From an uncultured bacterium (GTDB lineage Bacteria > Verrucomicrobiota > Kiritimatiellia > RFP12 > UBA1067): a stretch of DNA of 51,695 nucleotides. Position 1 is the first letter of the stretch. Each line of letters begins with the position of its first letter. Of the stretch, positions 8,674 through 16,409 are shown in pieces. The translations under genes and the position numbers were made by a program. Location: assembly GCA_902780865.1 (NCBI GenBank), contig CACZHC010000004.1:1-51695 (forward strand), read 5' to 3'. The notes under the pieces are model-generated. The model was not told the origin of the DNA. It made no database searches and worked only from the letters and a program-made list of their open reading frames with translations.

Positions 8674-8730
8674 CCGTGTAGAACGGGTAGAATATGCAGA
8701 AACTCTACACGCTCTACATGTTCTACACGG
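8674..8730 (+). promoter_or_regulatory. Periodic heptamer dyad upstream of recA, candidate operator
   Basis: An 11-bp perfect inverted repeat has arms CCGTGTAGAAC (8674-8684) and GTTCTACACGG (8720-8730). Within it GTGTAGA (8676) and GGGTAGA (8685) are 9 nt apart, and TCTACAC (8704), TCTACAT (8713) and TCTACAC (8722) are also at 9-nt spacing. A TAGAAT (8688-8693) lies inside. The location directly before recA suggests a DNA-damage (LexA-like) operator or a structured 5' UTR. Confidence 0.5.
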
Positions 8731-8771
8731 CTAAAAAGAAATTTTGAAATTAAAACGAAAGGAAAACTACT

Positions 8772-9776
8772 ATGACACTTGAAAACGTGATGAAGGAAAT
8801 CAGGAAGCAGTTCGGAGAGATGTCGATACTGAAGCTTGGCGACGAAGCGAGACGTGATGTCGAGGCCGTGTCGACCGGGGCGCTCGGGCTTGACCTTGCG
8901 CTTGGGGTCGGTGGACTCCCGAAGGGGCGCATCATTGAGCTCTACGGCCACGAGTCTTCGGGCAAGACCACGCTTGCGCTACATGCCGTCGCAAACGTCC
9001 AGAAGGCGGGAGGAACGGCAGCGTTCATTGACGCGGAGCATGCGCTCGACCCCGGCTACGCGAAAAAGATCGGCGTCGATCTCGCAGGGCTCGTCGTCTC
9101 CCAGCCGTCGAGCGGCGAAGAGGCGCTCACGATATGCGAAGAACTCGTGAAGTCGGGAGCCGTCGATATCGTAGTGGTCGATTCTGTCGCGGCGCTTACG
9201 CCGCAGGCCGAGATCGACGGCGCGATGGGCGACAGCCACGTAGGGCTTCAGGCGCGGCTGATGTCGCAGGCGATGAGGAAGCTCACGGCGGCAATCGCGC
9301 AGACGAAGACGCTTTGCATTTTCACAAACCAGGTGCGCGAGAAAATCGGCGTGATGTTCGGGAATCCCGAGACGACGCCTGGCGGCAAGGCGCTCAAGTT
9401 CTACGCGAGCTGCCGGCTTCAGGTGCAGAGGATCGGTGCAATCAAGTCGCCCGCCGGCGAGGTCATAGGGAACCGTACGCGAGTAAAGGTTGTGAAGAAC
9501 AAGGTCGCCTCGCCGTTTAACGAGGCCGAGTTCGACATCCTCTATTCATGCGGCATTTCGTGGGAGGGTTCCGTCCTTGATGCGGCGCTTGCACGCGGCG
9601 TCGTGGAGAGGCGCGGCAGCTGGCTTGCCTTCGGCGGCGAGCAGATTGCCCAGGGGTCGCTTGCGGCGATTACGTATCTGCGTGAAAATCCCGACTTGAC
9701 CGCAAAGATCGTCGAGCTCGTCAAGACTACGCCCCCCGACCCAACCAAGGCCAAAGCAGCGAGGAAAGCGGCATAA
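8772..9776 (+). CDS. recA: Recombinase RecA
   Basis: A 334-residue RecA. It forms ATP-dependent filaments on ssDNA, drives strand exchange and activates LexA self-cleavage. Visible motifs are Walker [10 protein letters not shown] (His where most RecA have Pro), [12 protein letters not shown], Walker [13 protein letters not shown], the L1/L2 region [20 protein letters not shown] and [28 protein letters not shown], and the C-terminal [15 protein letters not shown]. The acidic C-terminal tail common in other RecA proteins is replaced by a short basic [15 protein letters not shown] at 8758-8763 supports the ATG at 8772; the N-terminus is shorter than in E. coli by about 15 residues. Confidence 0.97.
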   Translation: MTLENVMKEIRKQFGEMSILKLGDEARRDVEAVSTGALGLDLALGVGGLPKGRIIELYGHESSGKTTLALHAVANVQKAGGTAAFIDAEHALDPGYAKKIGVDLAGLVVSQPSSGEEALTICEELVKSGAVDIVVVDSVAALTPQAEIDGAMGDSHVGLQARLMSQAMRKLTAAIAQTKTLCIFTNQVREKIGVMFGNPETTPGGKALKFYASCRLQVQRIGAIKSPAGEVIGNRTRVKVVKNKVASPFNEAEFDILYSCGISWEGSVLDAALARGVVERRGSWLAFGGEQIAQGSLAAITYLRENPDLTAKIVELVKTTPPDPTKAKAARKAA

Positions 9777-9781
9777 AGACT

Positions 9782-9809
9782 GTTCAAGATGCCAATTGGC
9801 ATCTTGAAC
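9782..9809 (+). terminator. Perfect 28-bp palindrome after recA
   Basis: GTTCAAGATGCCAA (9782-9795) is followed without a spacer by its exact reverse complement (9796-9809). It starts 5 nt after the recA stop. As RNA it would fold into a strong hairpin, but no T-tract follows. It could be a terminator, a protein-binding site, or the end of the decayed element that follows. Confidence 0.45.
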
Positions 9810-9829
9810 GGTGGGAGGGGCAGCAACAT

Positions 9830-9925
9830 AAAATATCTCTCCTATGGGTTTGCGGAAAACGGCGTTGCTATGTTGAGTGGCGTACTGCGATGGTGTTTGA
9901 CGCCATTGACCGCGGTAACTTGTAA
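9830..9925 (+). pseudogene. Decayed, internally deleted ORF6N-family gene fragment
   Basis: Two short pieces match the intact ORF6N gene just downstream, in the same order. YGFAENGVAMLSGVLR (9843-9890) corresponds to YAFTEQGVAMLATVLK, and in another frame VFDAIDRGNL plus stop (9893-9925) corresponds to VFDALDRGNL. Roughly 60 residues between these pieces are missing and the frame changes, so this is a remnant of a second copy, not a gene. Confidence 0.65.
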
Positions 9926-9966
9926 AGAATTTTTACAGGTTCAAATTGAAAGAGTCGGAGGTTGTA

Positions 9967-10899
9967 ATGAGAATCAGCGAAAAAGAATCATGCGTAGATT
10001 TGGATTTGAAACCGAAAGTTATTGCCTCAGAATGTACCTCAAATAGCAAGATAGGCGACCGAATTCTGCAGATTCGCGGCAAGTGTGTTATGGTGGACCG
10101 AGATCTTGCCGAATTGTACAAAGTTCCTACCAAGGTGCTGAATCAAGCTGTCAGACGCAACGGCGAACGATTCCCTGAGAGGTTTCGCTTCGCTTTGACG
10201 CCACTAGAAAAAGAGGAGGTGGTCACAAATTGTGACCACCTTAAATCCTTGCGGTTTTCGCATGTTCCGGTTTATGCTTTTACGGAACAAGGCGTAGCTA
10301 TGCTGGCAACGGTACTGAAAAGTGATATTGCCGTAAAAACCAGCATAGACATAATGGATGCGTTTGTTGCGATGCGGAGTTTTCTGATGTCAAGCGTAGG
10401 TGTCCTTCAGCGGCTTGGCGCCATTGAACTGAAGCAGCTTGAGACAGACAAGCGAATAGACACGGTGTTTGACGCCCTTGACCGAGGCAATCTCCTTCCA
10501 AGTGGAATCTTGCCCGCCGATTCGGAGTTTGACTCGATGCGGTATGTCTCGCGCTTGATCGAACGCGCACAATTTGAGATCTTGCTTATCGATCCTTATT
10601 CTGATGCGGCTACGCTGGAGGTTCTCTCAAAGAAGCGACCAGGCGTAAAGGTGCGGCTTGTTTGCAAGGATCGCGGCAAACCGACGCCGACCGAAATCGC
10701 AAAGTTCAACCGCCAGTACAAGGGGCTTGCCATCACCTACTCCGACGACTTCCATGACCGATTCCTCATCATCGACAATGTGGAACTGCATGGCCTCGGC
10801 TCGTCCATCAACTGTCTCGGTCGCCGTGTAACTTCCTATACTACACGCGACCCGAAGGAGATAGCAAAGTTGCTGGCGACTATTCGAAAAATTGAATAG
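9967..10899 (+). CDS. ORF6N domain protein with C-terminal PLD-like domain
   Basis: A 310-residue protein. The ORF6N (KilA-N-type, DNA-binding) domain covers ~30-145: ILQIRGKCVMVDRDLAELYK, VPTKVLNQAVRRNGERFPE, YAFTEQGVAMLATVLKS. A linker leads to a C-terminal domain with FEILLIDPYSDAATLEVL and DDFHDRFLIIDN, an H-x-R/K-x4-D element like that of phospholipase-D-fold proteins. ORF6N proteins are typical of prophages and mobile islands and often act as regulators or antirepressor-like factors; the precise role here is unknown. GGAGG (9957-9961) sits 5 nt before the ATG at 9967. Composition is more AT-rich than recA, and a broken copy lies directly upstream, both signs of mobility. Confidence 0.8.
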   Translation: MRISEKESCVDLDLKPKVIASECTSNSKIGDRILQIRGKCVMVDRDLAELYKVPTKVLNQAVRRNGERFPERFRFALTPLEKEEVVTNCDHLKSLRFSHVPVYAFTEQGVAMLATVLKSDIAVKTSIDIMDAFVAMRSFLMSSVGVLQRLGAIELKQLETDKRIDTVFDALDRGNLLPSGILPADSEFDSMRYVSRLIERAQFEILLIDPYSDAATLEVLSKKRPGVKVRLVCKDRGKPTPTEIAKFNRQYKGLAITYSDDFHDRFLIIDNVELHGLGSSINCLGRRVTSYTTRDPKEIAKLLATIRKIE

Positions 10900-10994
10900 T
10901 TCAAATCGAGGGAGGCAACCGGCTTGGCATCAACTATTAGAAGTTCGAGTAGTTTGCTCGAAGGTTGGGCGAGCGGAGAAACGCACCTCGCGCG

Positions 10995-11023
10995 TTGAAC
11001 TGCCGACGGGGATATGATACAAT
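10995..11023 (+). promoter_or_regulatory. Promoter of the SGNH esterase gene
   Basis: TTGAAC (10995-11000), a 17-nt spacer, then TACAAT (11018-11023) preceded by TGA as an extended -10. This gives a leader of about 37 nt before the ATG at 11067. Confidence 0.7.
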
Positions 11024-11066
11024 AGTTACATCAAAAATGACATTTATGAGCAGGAAGGAATTGAGT

Positions 11067-12218
11067 ATGATACGTGGAAAAAAGTTGGCAGTAGGGTTTG
11101 CGGCGTGCGCGGCGGCAGTTTTTGCGGCGAGTGCGGCATTTGCAGACGATATCGCAAAGTACGACAAGAACATGGCCGTAGAGGGCATTGTCGTCACCAA
11201 TGGAATCAAGTGGATCGACGGGAAGCTTCTGCCAATCGAGGGTCGCGCGTTCAACGATGTCGAACACTACTACGACCGTCTGCCCGCAGGTGTTACGACG
11301 AACGTGAACGGCGGTGTTCGCGCGATGAAACACCACACGTCTGGGATGCAGTTCAGGTTTGCGACCGACTCGAAGAAACTCTCGTTCAAGTGGGTGCCGT
11401 ACGACCGTAACCTTGCGATGGACCACATGCCGTCTACCGGCGTTAGCGGAATCGACGTCTACAGGTTCGACGCAAAGAGCGGGCGCTGGCTTTACGTCAA
11501 GACAGGACGCATCACCAATGCAAATGGCGCAGAGATGCAGATTTCGTGGACGCCTGGCACGCCGTGCCTTGTGAATCTTCCGCTCTACAACGGCGTGAGG
11601 GAGTTTTCGCTTGGCGTCGAGCCGAACGCGACTGTCTCGGCGCTTGGACCCCGCAAGAGCGGCATCGACAAGCCCGTCGTATTCTACGGCACGTCGATAA
11701 CCCATGGTGGATGCTGCTCCCGCCCTGGCCTGGCGTTTGTCAATATCGTCGGCCGCGACCTTGATGTTCCTGTGGTGAACCTTGGCTTTTCCGGTTCTGG
11801 CGCCATGGAGTTTGAGATGAGCGAGCACCTCGCCCGCATTGACGCGAGTTGCTATGTACTTGACTGCCTCTGGAACATGGGGTCGCTGGCTTCGGGTGGG
11901 CGCAATGGCCGCAATGTCGAGGAGAACTACGAGCCGTTCATAAGGAACCTGCGTGCCAAGCGGCCAGATGTGCCGATTGTCATGGCGGAAATGTGCGATG
12001 TCTACTGCGGCGGGCAAGACGCAAAGGACAGGTATATCAAGCAGCTTTACGACAAGCTTGTCGCAGAAGGCTGGAAGAATCTTGTATATCTGCCGAAAGA
12101 CGACATGTACACGGGCGATTTGGAAGGAACAGTAGATGGTTGCCATCCAAACGACTGGGGCATGATGTCTCTCGCTCGCGCATTTGGCGGGGCTGTGCGC
12201 AAATCGCTTGGGCTTTGA
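11067..12218 (+). CDS. Secreted SGNH/GDSL hydrolase with N-terminal GxDLY-type domain
   Basis: A 383-residue exported esterase or lipase-like protein. The signal peptide is MIRGKKLAVGFAACAAAVFAASAAFADD. An N-terminal jelly-roll of the GxDLY type (STGVSGIDVYRFDAKSGRW, ~residues 130-150) precedes the SGNH domain: VVFYGTSITHGGCCSRPG (nucleophile Ser), NLGFSGSGAME (Gly), LDCLWNMGSL (Asn) and DGCHPNDWGM (catalytic Asp and His). This pair of domains is typical of carbohydrate or lipid acyl esterases. I chose the ATG at 11067 because AAGGAA precedes it and it gives a standard signal peptide; an upstream ATG at 11037 would add ten residues. It is a single-gene unit with its own promoter. Confidence 0.87.
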   Translation: MIRGKKLAVGFAACAAAVFAASAAFADDIAKYDKNMAVEGIVVTNGIKWIDGKLLPIEGRAFNDVEHYYDRLPAGVTTNVNGGVRAMKHHTSGMQFRFATDSKKLSFKWVPYDRNLAMDHMPSTGVSGIDVYRFDAKSGRWLYVKTGRITNANGAEMQISWTPGTPCLVNLPLYNGVREFSLGVEPNATVSALGPRKSGIDKPVVFYGTSITHGGCCSRPGLAFVNIVGRDLDVPVVNLGFSGSGAMEFEMSEHLARIDASCYVLDCLWNMGSLASGGRNGRNVEENYEPFIRNLRAKRPDVPIVMAEMCDVYCGGQDAKDRYIKQLYDKLVAEGWKNLVYLPKDDMYTGDLEGTVDGCHPNDWGMMSLARAFGGAVRKSLGL

Positions 12219-12252
12219 AATCGTAGATCATAGCTTCGCAAAGTCCACGGCT

Positions 12253-12281
12253 TTGACAGTATACGCCATTTTTGATACAAT
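12253..12281 (+). promoter_or_regulatory. Promoter of ribH
   Basis: A consensus TTGACA (12253-12258), 17-nt spacer and TACAAT (12276-12281) with TGA before it. The leader to the ATG at 12315 is about 27 nt. Confidence 0.8.
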
Positions 12282-12314
12282 ATCCGCACTATTTTGCAAA
12301 TGGGAGTATTGGAA

Positions 12315-12773
12315 ATGAAAGAAATCAACGGTGAGTTGTCGGCCAAGGGGCTTAAAATCGCGATTGCCGCAAGCCGCTTCAACAGTTTTCTAGTCGAACA
12401 GCTCGTCAAGGGCGCAGAAGATGCGTTTATCCGTATGGGCGGTTCTGAAAAGGACCTGACTCTCGTCAGGGTTCCTGGCGCGTATGAGCTTCCCTTTGTG
12501 GCGGCGAAGCTCGCAGCCACGAAGCCCGATGCGATTGTTTGTCTTGGTGCCGTCGTGCAGGGTGCGACAGCCCATGCCGACCTTATCAACCAGGCGACCG
12601 CAAAGGCGTTTACCGAGATTTCCGTCTCGTCTGGTGTTCCGGTAATCGACGGCGTCGTTTCCGCCGAGAGCCTTGAACAGGCGGTAGAGCGTTGTGGCAC
12701 CAAGCAGGGCAATAAGGGTTTCTCGGCGATGCAGGCCGCCATCGAGACGGCAAACGTTGCAAAAAAGCTGTAA
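12315..12773 (+). CDS. ribH: 6,7-dimethyl-8-ribityllumazine synthase
   Basis: A 152-residue lumazine synthase, which condenses 5-amino-6-ribitylaminouracil with dihydroxybutanone phosphate, the penultimate riboflavin step. Family blocks are IAIAASRFNSFLVEQLVKGA, VRVPGAYELPFVAAKL, CLGAVVQGATAHADLI (with the catalytic His at the expected place; GATPH is more usual) and the phosphate-binding ERCGTKQGNKGFSAM. The ATG at 12315 has GGGAG 8 nt upstream; a TTG 21 nt further up in frame is less likely. No other riboflavin gene is in the window. The PPi-phosphofructokinase gene follows after 32 nt and has its own ribosome-binding site. Confidence 0.93.
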   Translation: MKEINGELSAKGLKIAIAASRFNSFLVEQLVKGAEDAFIRMGGSEKDLTLVRVPGAYELPFVAAKLAATKPDAIVCLGAVVQGATAHADLINQATAKAFTEISVSSGVPVIDGVVSAESLEQAVERCGTKQGNKGFSAMQAAIETANVAKKL

Positions 12774-12805
12774 TTTGTGATTGAATCAAAGAAAGAAGGA
12801 AAAAC

Positions 12806-14038
12806 ATGGCGAAAGAAGTTAAGAAGGTTGCGTTTCTGACGGCTGGTGGTCTTGCTCCCTGCCTAAGTTCCTCAATCGGTTACCTAATCGACGAATACAC
12901 CAAGAAGGCGCCGAATGTCGAGATGATCGGCTACATCAACGGCTACATGGGGCTCCTCAAGGGCGAGTCCGTGCCCGTGACGCCTGAAGTCCGCAAGAAT
13001 GCACTCATCCTGACGAAGCACGGCGGCTCCCCGATTGGCAACAGCCGCGTGAAGCTCACGAACGTCAAGGACTGCGTCAAGCGCGGCCTCGTCAAGGAGG
13101 GCGAGGATCCCCTCAAGGTCGCGGCCGACCAGCTCGTAAAGGACGGCGTCGACGTCCTTCACACCATTGGCGGCGACGACACCAACACTACTGCGGCCGA
13201 TCTCGCGGCATATCTCGCCACCAACAACTATCCGCTTATCGTCGTCGGCCTTCCCAAGACGATCGACAACGACGTCTACCCGATCAAGCAGTCGCTCGGC
13301 GCCTGGACTGCTGCCGAGGAGGGCGCGAAGTTCTTCATGAACGTCGTCAAGGAGAACAGCGCGAACCCGCGCGCCCTCACGATCCACGAGGTCATGGGCC
13401 GCAACTGCGGCTGGCTCACCTACAAGACGGCGCAGTGCTACCGCAAGATGCTCAAGCGCACGAAGTTCGTGCCCGAGTTCCTGCTTACGCCCGAGCGCCA
13501 GGACGTCCACGCCGTCTACGTGCCGGAGTCCAAGATCGATTTTGCCGCCGAGGCGGAGCGCCTCAGGAAGATCATGGACAAGTGGGATTCCGTCAACATC
13601 TTCGTTTCGGAGGGCGCCGGCGTAAATGAAATCATCAAGGAGATGGCGAAGCGCGGCGAGGAGGTTCCGACCGACGCGTTTGGCCATCCGCGGCTTGACA
13701 AGGTCAACGTCGGCCAATACGTGGGCAAGCGTTTCGGCCAGCTTCTCGGCGCCGAGAAGGTTCAGGTGTTCAAGTCCGGCTACTTCGCCCGCGCTGCGGC
13801 TCCTTGCAAGAAGGACCTAAAGCTCATCGAGAAGTGCGCCCGCAAGGCAGTTGCGTGTGCGCTTGCCGGCGAAAGCGGCGTTGTCGGCCCAGACGAGAGG
13901 AAGGGCGCGAAGATCTGCGCATGCGAGTTCCCGAGCATCAAGGGCGGCAAGCCCTTCAACGTTCGCAAGGGCTCTTTCCGCAAGATGCTGTCCGAGATCG
14001 GCCAGCCCAAGCCGCGCAAGAAGCGCACCGCGAAGTAA
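12806..14038 (+). CDS. pfp: Pyrophosphate-dependent 6-phosphofructokinase
   Basis: A 410-residue phosphofructokinase. The specificity residues indicate PPi rather than ATP: TIGGDDTNTTA has Asp at the position where ATP enzymes carry Gly (GGDGS), and GLPKTIDNDV has the Lys typical of PPi enzymes (PGTIDND in ATP enzymes). Other blocks are LTAGGLAPCLSSSIG, HEVMGRNCGWLTYKTA and FVSEGAGVNEI. It interconverts fructose-6-phosphate and fructose-1,6-bisphosphate reversibly. AGAAAGAAGGAAAAAC precedes the ATG. The C-terminus ends in a basic PRKKRTAK tail. Two further genes follow closely (HAD-like protein, mazG). Confidence 0.92.
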   Translation: MAKEVKKVAFLTAGGLAPCLSSSIGYLIDEYTKKAPNVEMIGYINGYMGLLKGESVPVTPEVRKNALILTKHGGSPIGNSRVKLTNVKDCVKRGLVKEGEDPLKVAADQLVKDGVDVLHTIGGDDTNTTAADLAAYLATNNYPLIVVGLPKTIDNDVYPIKQSLGAWTAAEEGAKFFMNVVKENSANPRALTIHEVMGRNCGWLTYKTAQCYRKMLKRTKFVPEFLLTPERQDVHAVYVPESKIDFAAEAERLRKIMDKWDSVNIFVSEGAGVNEIIKEMAKRGEEVPTDAFGHPRLDKVNVGQYVGKRFGQLLGAEKVQVFKSGYFARAAAPCKKDLKLIEKCARKAVACALAGESGVVGPDERKGAKICACEFPSIKGGKPFNVRKGSFRKMLSEIGQPKPRKKRTAK

Positions 14039-14083
14039 CGGTTGGTTTCCGGCGGTTTCATCCCCGGGCAGAAGGAGGCAGTT

Positions 14084-14758
14084 ATGGCAGAAAGCGTAAA
14101 GAAGGGCGTCATAGTCGAGTTCGACTTCGCCGCAATGGACGGAGCGGGGCTCCTGTTCGGCGTCACGAAGCGCTTCCTTGCGGCGCTTGACAAGATACCG
14201 TTCGACGAGCGCGTCGAGGCCCAGTATCTCGCCGGCGGCAACTACCAAGGCGCCATTGCCGAGTACTTTTCCGTCGTGAAGACGAAGAAGACGGCGGCAA
14301 AGGCGGCGAAGGATCTTTCCGCAGCGTTCGAGGCCGCTCTCAACGAGGCGGTGCCGAAGGCGGTCACCGCGTCCTTCAAGAACTTCGTCTCCGCGCTTGC
14401 CTCGAAGGGCGTCAAGGTCGTGATCGCGACGCGTGCCGACATAGAGACGGTGCAGCCGGCGTTCGAGGGGCTGCTGGGCGACAATGTCGTTCTCTACCAC
14501 GAGACGGCGGCTACCTACGGCAGCGTAAAGTGGGACGCTTGGCGCCGCGCATGCGCGATGAACAAGCTACGAAACTTCTCGACGATTGCGGTCACCGGCT
14601 CGGGGCTCGGCGTCAAGTCGGCGCTCGTCGCGGGAATGGGCTCAGTCGCCGTGCTCAATCCCCATGTCGCCTACCAGGACTTCGGCGGGGCGGACGAGGT
14701 TGTCCGCGAGCTCAATTCCGCCGCGGCCAAGGCGGTGCTCGAGATCCTCAGGGTCTGA
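14084..14758 (+). CDS. HAD-fold-like protein lacking catalytic aspartates
   Basis: A 224-residue soluble protein whose layout recalls HAD phosphatases of the beta-phosphoglucomutase type. The segment VIVEFDFAAMDGAG occupies the place of motif I (DxDGT), with the second Asp replaced by Ala. KVVIATRAD fits motif II, SVKWDAWRRACA could supply the motif III Lys, and TGSGLGVKSALVAGMGSVAVL has the shape of motif IV (GDSxxD) but without acidic residues. I infer an inactive pseudo-HAD with a regulatory or binding role. AAGGAGG (14072-14078) fixes the ATG at 14084. It ends one base before mazG, so the two are translationally coupled. Confidence 0.55.
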   Translation: MAESVKKGVIVEFDFAAMDGAGLLFGVTKRFLAALDKIPFDERVEAQYLAGGNYQGAIAEYFSVVKTKKTAAKAAKDLSAAFEAALNEAVPKAVTASFKNFVSALASKGVKVVIATRADIETVQPAFEGLLGDNVVLYHETAATYGSVKWDAWRRACAMNKLRNFSTIAVTGSGLGVKSALVAGMGSVAVLNPHVAYQDFGGADEVVRELNSAAAKAVLEILRV

Positions 14759-14759
14759 C

Positions 14760-15563
14760 ATGTCCGGCATAGAGCGACTGCACGACATAATGACTCGGCT
14801 GAGGGATCCCGAGAAGGGGTGCCCGTGGGACCGCGAGCAGACGCTTGAGTCGCTAAAGCCCTGCCTTCTCGAAGAGACGCACGAGCTCCTTGCGGCGATG
14901 GACCGCCCGGAGGACAAGGCCAACTACGTTGAGGAGCTTGGCGACGTTCTTCTCCAGGTAATGTTCCAGTGCGTCATGGCCGAGCAGGAGGGGCGCTTCT
15001 CCTTCGACGACGTGGCGAACGCGATTTCAGACAAGCTCGTCCACCGCCACCCGCACGTTTTTGGCAACGTCGACGCGAAGGACTCCGCGACTGTGCTCCG
15101 CAACTGGGAGCAGATAAAGCAGATGGAGCACAAGAAGGAGGCGCGTCATTCCGCCCTCGACGGCGTTCCCGCCGCGCTCCCCGCGCTCCTCAAGGCCCAG
15201 CGCACCCAGGAGAAGGCCGCGCGCGTCGGCTTCGACTGGGAGGACGCCGAAGGTCCCATGGAGAAAATCGAGGAGGAGCTTTCCGAGCTCAAGGCCGAGA
15301 TTGCCGCGAGGAAGAGCGACAGACCCGCCGATTCCGACAAGGTGAAGGGGGAGCTTGGCGATCTTGTTTTCGCAGTGTGCAATCTCGCTCGCCATCTCAA
15401 GGTGGACGCCGAGAGCGCCGCAGAGCTTTCGACCTCGAAGTTTTCCCGCCGCTTCCGAGCCGTCGAGGCTGGGGCTAAAGCCCAGGGCCGTTCGCTCAAG
15501 GACATGACTCTTGCCGAAATGGACGAGCTCTGGAACGAGGCAAAGAAGCACGATGACGATTAG
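14760..15563 (+). CDS. mazG: Nucleoside triphosphate pyrophosphohydrolase MazG
   Basis: A 267-residue MazG, which hydrolyses (d)NTPs to NMPs and PPi and limits aberrant nucleotides or (p)ppGpp. It has both tandem MazG domains. Domain 1 contains CPWDREQTLESLKPCLLEET and EELGDVLLQVMFQCVMA; domain 2 contains EKIEEELSELKAEI and GELGDLVFAVCNLARHL, each with the Mg-binding E-x-x-E...E-x-x-D pattern. The ATG at 14760 sits one base after the TGA of the HAD-like gene. The 3' end overlaps ispH by 11 nt. Its product PPi could feed the PPi-dependent phosphofructokinase encoded just upstream, which is a speculative link. Confidence 0.93.
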   Translation: MSGIERLHDIMTRLRDPEKGCPWDREQTLESLKPCLLEETHELLAAMDRPEDKANYVEELGDVLLQVMFQCVMAEQEGRFSFDDVANAISDKLVHRHPHVFGNVDAKDSATVLRNWEQIKQMEHKKEARHSALDGVPAALPALLKAQRTQEKAARVGFDWEDAEGPMEKIEEELSELKAEIAARKSDRPADSDKVKGELGDLVFAVCNLARHLKVDAESAAELSTSKFSRRFRAVEAGAKAQGRSLKDMTLAEMDELWNEAKKHDDD

Positions 15564-16401
15564 CGTCATTGAGCCCCACGGATTTTGCGCCGGAGTGACA
15601 GCCGCGCTGAAGAAGGCCCTTTCCCTTGCGGCCGCACGACGCAGCGACTCAAGCACTTCCCTCTACTGCCTTCACGAACTCGTCCACAACGAGATTGTCG
15701 TCGAAGAGCTTAAAAAGCGCGGATTCACGTTCGTCGAGTCGATCGAGGACGTTCCTGACGGCGCGACGGTTCTCTTTTCGGCGCATGGTGTCGCGCCTGA
15801 GGTGCGGGAGGCGACGAAGGCGCGTGGGATCTGTGTCGTCGACGCGACCTGCCCCTTTGTCGAGCGTGTCCACAAGGCGGCGCGCGACTTCGCCGCGAGG
15901 GGGCTTCGCGTAGTCGTCATCGGGCATCCTGGGCACATCGAGGTCAAGGGCATCGTCGGCGAAGTCGAGGACGCCGTCGTGATTTCCGATGTCGCGGCGG
16001 CAAAGAAACTTTGCGAGGCAACGGCAGACACAGCCACGCGCCTCGGCGTCGTCAGCCAGACGACGATGAACGCTGACGAGGTCGCCGAAATCGTCGTGGC
16101 GCTAAAGACGCGCTTCAAAGTCGAGACGACGGCAGAGGTCTGCAACGCGACAAAGGTGCGTCAGGACGCCGTAAAGGCGTTTGGCGGCGATGCCGTTCTC
16201 GTTCTCGGCAGCGCAAGCTCGTCGAACACTGCGCGGCTTTGCGAATGCGCGCCATGCAGGGCGTTCAGGGCGGGGACGATGGACGAGGTAAAGTCGCTCG
16301 ACCTCTCGGGTGTGATGCACCTTGGCGTGACTTCCGGCGCTTCCACCCCAGAGGAATTTCTAAAGGCCGCAGTCGCATGGCTCCGCGGCGAAATGGTATA
16401 A
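15553..16401 (+). CDS. ispH: 4-hydroxy-3-methylbut-2-enyl diphosphate reductase
   Basis: A 282-residue IspH (LytB), the [4Fe-4S] enzyme ending the MEP isoprenoid pathway by making IPP and DMAPP. The three cluster cysteines lie in GFCAGVTAAL, DATCPFVERVH and EVCNATKVRQDAV. Other blocks are HELVHNEIVVEEL, VLFSAHGVAPEV, GHPGHIEVKGIVGE, SQTTMN, SSSNTARL and GVTSGASTPEEF, all in family order. The ATG at 15553 lies inside mazG (11-nt overlap), and MTISVIEPHGFCAGV is the expected N-terminus. Its stop codon TAA (16399-16401) is part of the TATAAT -10 element of htpG. Confidence 0.93.
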   Translation: MTISVIEPHGFCAGVTAALKKALSLAAARRSDSSTSLYCLHELVHNEIVVEELKKRGFTFVESIEDVPDGATVLFSAHGVAPEVREATKARGICVVDATCPFVERVHKAARDFAARGLRVVVIGHPGHIEVKGIVGEVEDAVVISDVAAAKKLCEATADTATRLGVVSQTTMNADEVAEIVVALKTRFKVETTAEVCNATKVRQDAVKAFGGDAVLVLGSASSSNTARLCECAPCRAFRAGTMDEVKSLDLSGVMHLGVTSGASTPEEFLKAAVAWLRGEMV

Positions 16402-16402
16402 T
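16394..16402 (+). promoter_or_regulatory. Extended -10 promoter of htpG, likely leaderless
   Basis: TGGTATAAT, with TATAAT at 16397-16402 overlapping the ispH stop. The htpG ATG is at 16410, 7 nt later, too close for a Shine-Dalgarno and leader. No -35 consensus is visible. The 15-mer GAAATGGTATAATAT is repeated exactly at the promoter near 18345. Confidence 0.65.
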
Positions 16403-16409
16403 ATTACTT

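Noticed and set aside
8674..8730. Intrinsic terminator of the yraN transcript
   Set aside because: The dyad has a 35-nt loop and no T-tract, and its 9-nt heptamer periodicity fits a binding site better.
9789..10046. A continuous small gene directly after recA
   Set aside because: It starts inside the palindrome and reads through the ORF6N remnant and then the start of the intact ORF6N gene out of frame; only the remnant pieces make sense.
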